A DNA stretch of 19,237 bases, from contig SFFS01000026.1 of NCBI GenBank assembly GCA_004557805.1, forward strand, positions 1 to 19,237. The letters are read 5' to 3'. Source of the stretch: Clostridiales bacterium. GTDB taxonomy: Bacteria; Bacillota; Clostridia; Christensenellales; Aristaeellaceae. Made by a program: the position numbers and the translations under genes. Positions 17,665 to 19,237 of this stretch are shown piece after piece. The notes below the pieces were generated by a model that was not told where the DNA came from, made no database searches, and saw only the letters and a program-made list of their open reading frames with translations. Position 1 is the first letter of the stretch; every line of letters starts with the position of its first letter.

Positions 17665-18183
17665 ATGCAGGGATTGATTGTTCTTGCCGCCATCGTCTGG
17701 GTTTTGCTGCGCGCATATAACAAATCGGGCGGCAAAAAGAAATCCGCGCAGGCGTCCCGTTCGCGCCGGATGCGCGACATGAGCACGCTCTCGCAGGAAT
17801 TCGGCTCGACCGCGCAGAAGCCGCGTGATGCGCACACGGTTTCTCAGGCGCGCCCTGCGCGCCCGAAAGACGAACCCTGCCGCGAATGCGAAACCGAGTT
17901 CGGCTACCGGCCCGCCGCGCCCAAGCGCGCGGAAGAGCCCCGCCCGGCGATGGAAACGGCCGCCCCGGCGGACGTTCCCTGCGACGCGTGCGAGACGAAC
18001 TTCGGTTACAGGCCCGTTGTGAAGCCGTCCAGTGCGCCGCCGGAGGAGGACGCGCCCGCGCCCGCGCCCGGCTTGCATCTGGCGTTTGATGAAAACGCCG
18101 TCGTGCAGGGCTTCATCTATTCCGAAATCCTGGGGAATCGTCCCCGCGCAAGGAGAAACACATGGAATCCATACGCGCGCTGA
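17665..18183 (+). CDS. small membrane protein with two CxxCExxFGYRP modules, unknown function
   Basis: 172 residues, not a family I can name. ATG 17665 starts 3 bp after the floA stop, with only a weak purine-rich site inside floA. One N-terminal membrane helix (about 2-16, LIVLAAIVWVLLR), a basic stretch and a long disordered region follow. Two copies of PCxxCExxFGYRP lie at 71-83 and 105-117; four cysteines in two CxxC pairs suggest a metal site or redox pair. The conserved-looking C-terminus is FDENAVVQGFIYSEILGNRP (141-160). From memory, similar SEIL tails end other small membrane proteins in Firmicutes and Bacteroidota; I could not check this. The last 22 bp overlap the response regulator start. 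Confidence 0.85.
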   Translation: MQGLIVLAAIVWVLLRAYNKSGGKKKSAQASRSRRMRDMSTLSQEFGSTAQKPRDAHTVSQARPARPKDEPCRECETEFGYRPAAPKRAEEPRPAMETAAPADVPCDACETNFGYRPVVKPSSAPPEEDAPAPAPGLHLAFDENAVVQGFIYSEILGNRPRARRNTWNPYAR

Positions 18184-18911
18184 TCGCCGACGACGACGCC
18201 GGTATGCGCCTTCTGATGCGCAAACTGCTTGAAAAAAGCGGAGGCTTCGCCCTTTGCGGCGAGGCCTCCGACGGCGAAGAGCTGCTGCGCCTGGCCGCGC
18301 AGGAGCATCCGCAGGTCGTTCTGCTCGATGTGGAAATGCCGAAGGTGACGGGCGTGGAATGCGCCCGCATCCTGCAGGATACCGATCCGCAGACCATCCT
18401 CATCTTCGCCACCGCGCACGACAAATACATGGCCGACGCGTTCGAGGTCTACGCGTTCGATTACCTGCTCAAGCCCTTCAGAGCCGAGCGCGCGCTCGCA
18501 ACGCTCGAGCGTGTCAAGGCCGTCCTGCAGACGCGGGAAGACGCGGCGCAGAGCGCCAAGCCCATCGAGCCTCGCCCGCAGGCAGGCCGCATGCTGCTCA
18601 AGCACCGCGACGGCGTGAGCGTCGTCAACATGGAGGACATTCTGCTCATTCAGCGCGAGGAGCGCGCCACGGTCATCTACACCGTAAACGACGGCCGCTA
18701 CGTCACCGGCGATTCGCTCGGCGACATCGAAGCGCGCCTTGATCCCTCCATGTTCATGCGCTGCCATAAGAGCTACATCATCAACCTCTCGCACGTCGAT
18801 TCCATCTCGCCTTACGGCCGCTGGACCTACGTCGTCAAGCTCCGCGGCACCCGCCGCGACGCGCTCATCACGCACGAAAAATATGAAGAGCTGGAGAAGC
18901 TGTTTGGGTAA
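18162..18911 (+). CDS. LytTR-family response regulator
   Basis: A 249-residue two-component regulator. ATG 18162 follows AGGAG with a 6-nt gap, inside the end of the upstream gene. The receiver domain (about 5-118) has the acidic triad Asp10-12, phospho-acceptor Asp56 (LLDVEMP), Thr84 (FATAHD) and Lys104 (LLKPF). A linker rich in Pro and Gln precedes a LytTR DNA-binding domain (about 141-249, with IQREERATVIYTVNDGRYVT, FMRCHKSYIINLSHVDSISP and ITHEKYEELEKLFG). This family includes AgrA, LytR and VirR, which often control envelope, autolysis or quorum genes. No histidine kinase is present nearby, so it is an orphan within this window. A long hairpin 16 bp after the stop ends the operon. Confidence 0.94.
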   Translation: MESIRALIADDDAGMRLLMRKLLEKSGGFALCGEASDGEELLRLAAQEHPQVVLLDVEMPKVTGVECARILQDTDPQTILIFATAHDKYMADAFEVYAFDYLLKPFRAERALATLERVKAVLQTREDAAQSAKPIEPRPQAGRMLLKHRDGVSVVNMEDILLIQREERATVIYTVNDGRYVTGDSLGDIEARLDPSMFMRCHKSYIINLSHVDSISPYGRWTYVVKLRGTRRDALITHEKYEELEKLFG

Positions 18912-18927
18912 CGGTTAGAGAAAAAAG

Positions 18928-18975
18928 CTGGGGGAAAACCCTTCCTTTCTGGAGAAAGGAAGGGTTTTCCCCCAG
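18928..18975 (+). terminator. 22-bp perfect hairpin ending the operon
   Basis: 18928-18949 is the exact reverse complement of 18954-18975, with a TGGA loop. This is far longer than a normal terminator stem. No T-run follows on the plus strand; A-rich sequence precedes it (18921-18926), which would give a T-run to a leftward transcript. Outer arms near 18913-18927 and 18995-19013 are roughly complementary too, so the whole may be a repeat element that doubles as a terminator. Confidence 0.7.
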
Positions 18976-18980
18976 ACCCC

Positions 18981-19235
18981 CTTTCCCAAGGAAAGCCGTT
19001 TTCTTCTCTGTTAAAGGTTTTATGTTCGGCGCGTCCCGCCGTCCGGAGGGGACGGCGGGACGGGTTCCATTTAACGTGGAGCGACGAGGCCGTAAAGGAC
19101 GACGTCCTCATAGCGGCCGTCCCAGACTGTCGAAAAAGTCTCCGGGAGCGTTTGAGAGGGCCGCAGCCCTCTCATTTTCAATCATTTTTGGCGACATGTG
19201 CCTTCGCACCGGCCCCGCCGAAGTCGGGCCCGGTG
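18981..19235. repeat. gene-free run of five further hairpins
   Basis: After the 22-bp hairpin no coding frame is convincing. Consecutive inverted repeats are seen: CTTTCC/GGAAAG (18981-18995); a perfect 13-bp stem CGTCCCGCCGTCC (19032-19044) with 19050-19062; nested GGCCG/CGGCC and AGGAC/GTCCT (19088-19118); TGAGAGGGC/GCCCTCTCA around CGCA (19153-19174) followed by TTTTCA; and CACCGG/CCGGTG with an inner CCCG/CGGG (19207-19235). The fourth looks like an intrinsic terminator. The density suggests a repeat element or a structured RNA. Confidence 0.6.
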
Positions 19236-19237
19236 TT

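Noticed and set aside
15937..18078. 713-codon minus-strand open frame across nfeD, floA and the CxxC protein
   Set aside because: Antisense shadow; the plus-strand genes have recognisable domains and ribosome sites, and this frame has neither.

Overview
The window looks like a chromosomal segment of a GC-rich, anaerobic Clostridia-type Firmicute, perhaps from the Christensenellales or a nearby gut lineage. This is inferred from strong Shine-Dalgarno sites, sigma-A-like promoters, FloA/NfeD, a family 4 uracil-DNA glycosylase, a LytTR regulator and a secreted FMN/FAD reductase, all at high GC. There are no rRNA or tRNA genes, IS elements, phage genes or CRISPR arrays. Most long open frames opposite or inside the genes are GC-driven shadows.

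Layout. 1-805 (-): 5' part of mnmG, cut by the window edge, with a consensus promoter divergent from that of rho. 1095-3749 (+): an 884-residue Rho factor, about twice the usual size because of a roughly 450-residue low-complexity insert that includes five 34-residue repeats. 3750-4334: no convincing gene, but back-to-back terminators and a possible minus-strand RNA unit. 4335-10110 (-): a secreted fumarate-reductase-like flavoprotein, glycogen phosphorylase and 4-alpha-glucanotransferase; the last two overlap by 4 bp. 10252-11079 (+): a divergent AraC-type regulator. 11193-14477 (-): a large secreted, membrane-anchored protein with nine ~72-residue repeats and a Thr/Pro stalk encoded by a 42-bp minisatellite.

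14634-16012 (+): a unit of a 69-residue membrane protein, a canonical Fe-S family 4 uracil-DNA glycosylase, and a paralogue that has lost all four cluster cysteines. 16112-18911 (+): a likely operon of short NfeD, flotillin-like FloA, a small membrane protein with two Cys-x-x-Cys modules, and a LytTR response regulator. It ends at a 22-bp perfect hairpin, followed by a run of further hairpins to the window edge.

How they may work together. malQ and glgP should convert maltodextrin or glycogen to glucose-1-phosphate, possibly under the adjacent AraC protein. The flavoprotein would be an extracytoplasmic electron sink. NfeD and FloA organise membrane microdomains, and the two genes behind them suggest an envelope-linked signalling module. 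The most unusual items are the Rho insert, the cluster-less glycosylase paralogue, the repeat surface protein, the double Cys-x-x-Cys protein, and the gene-free hairpin-rich stretches at 3750-4334 and 18928-19235.
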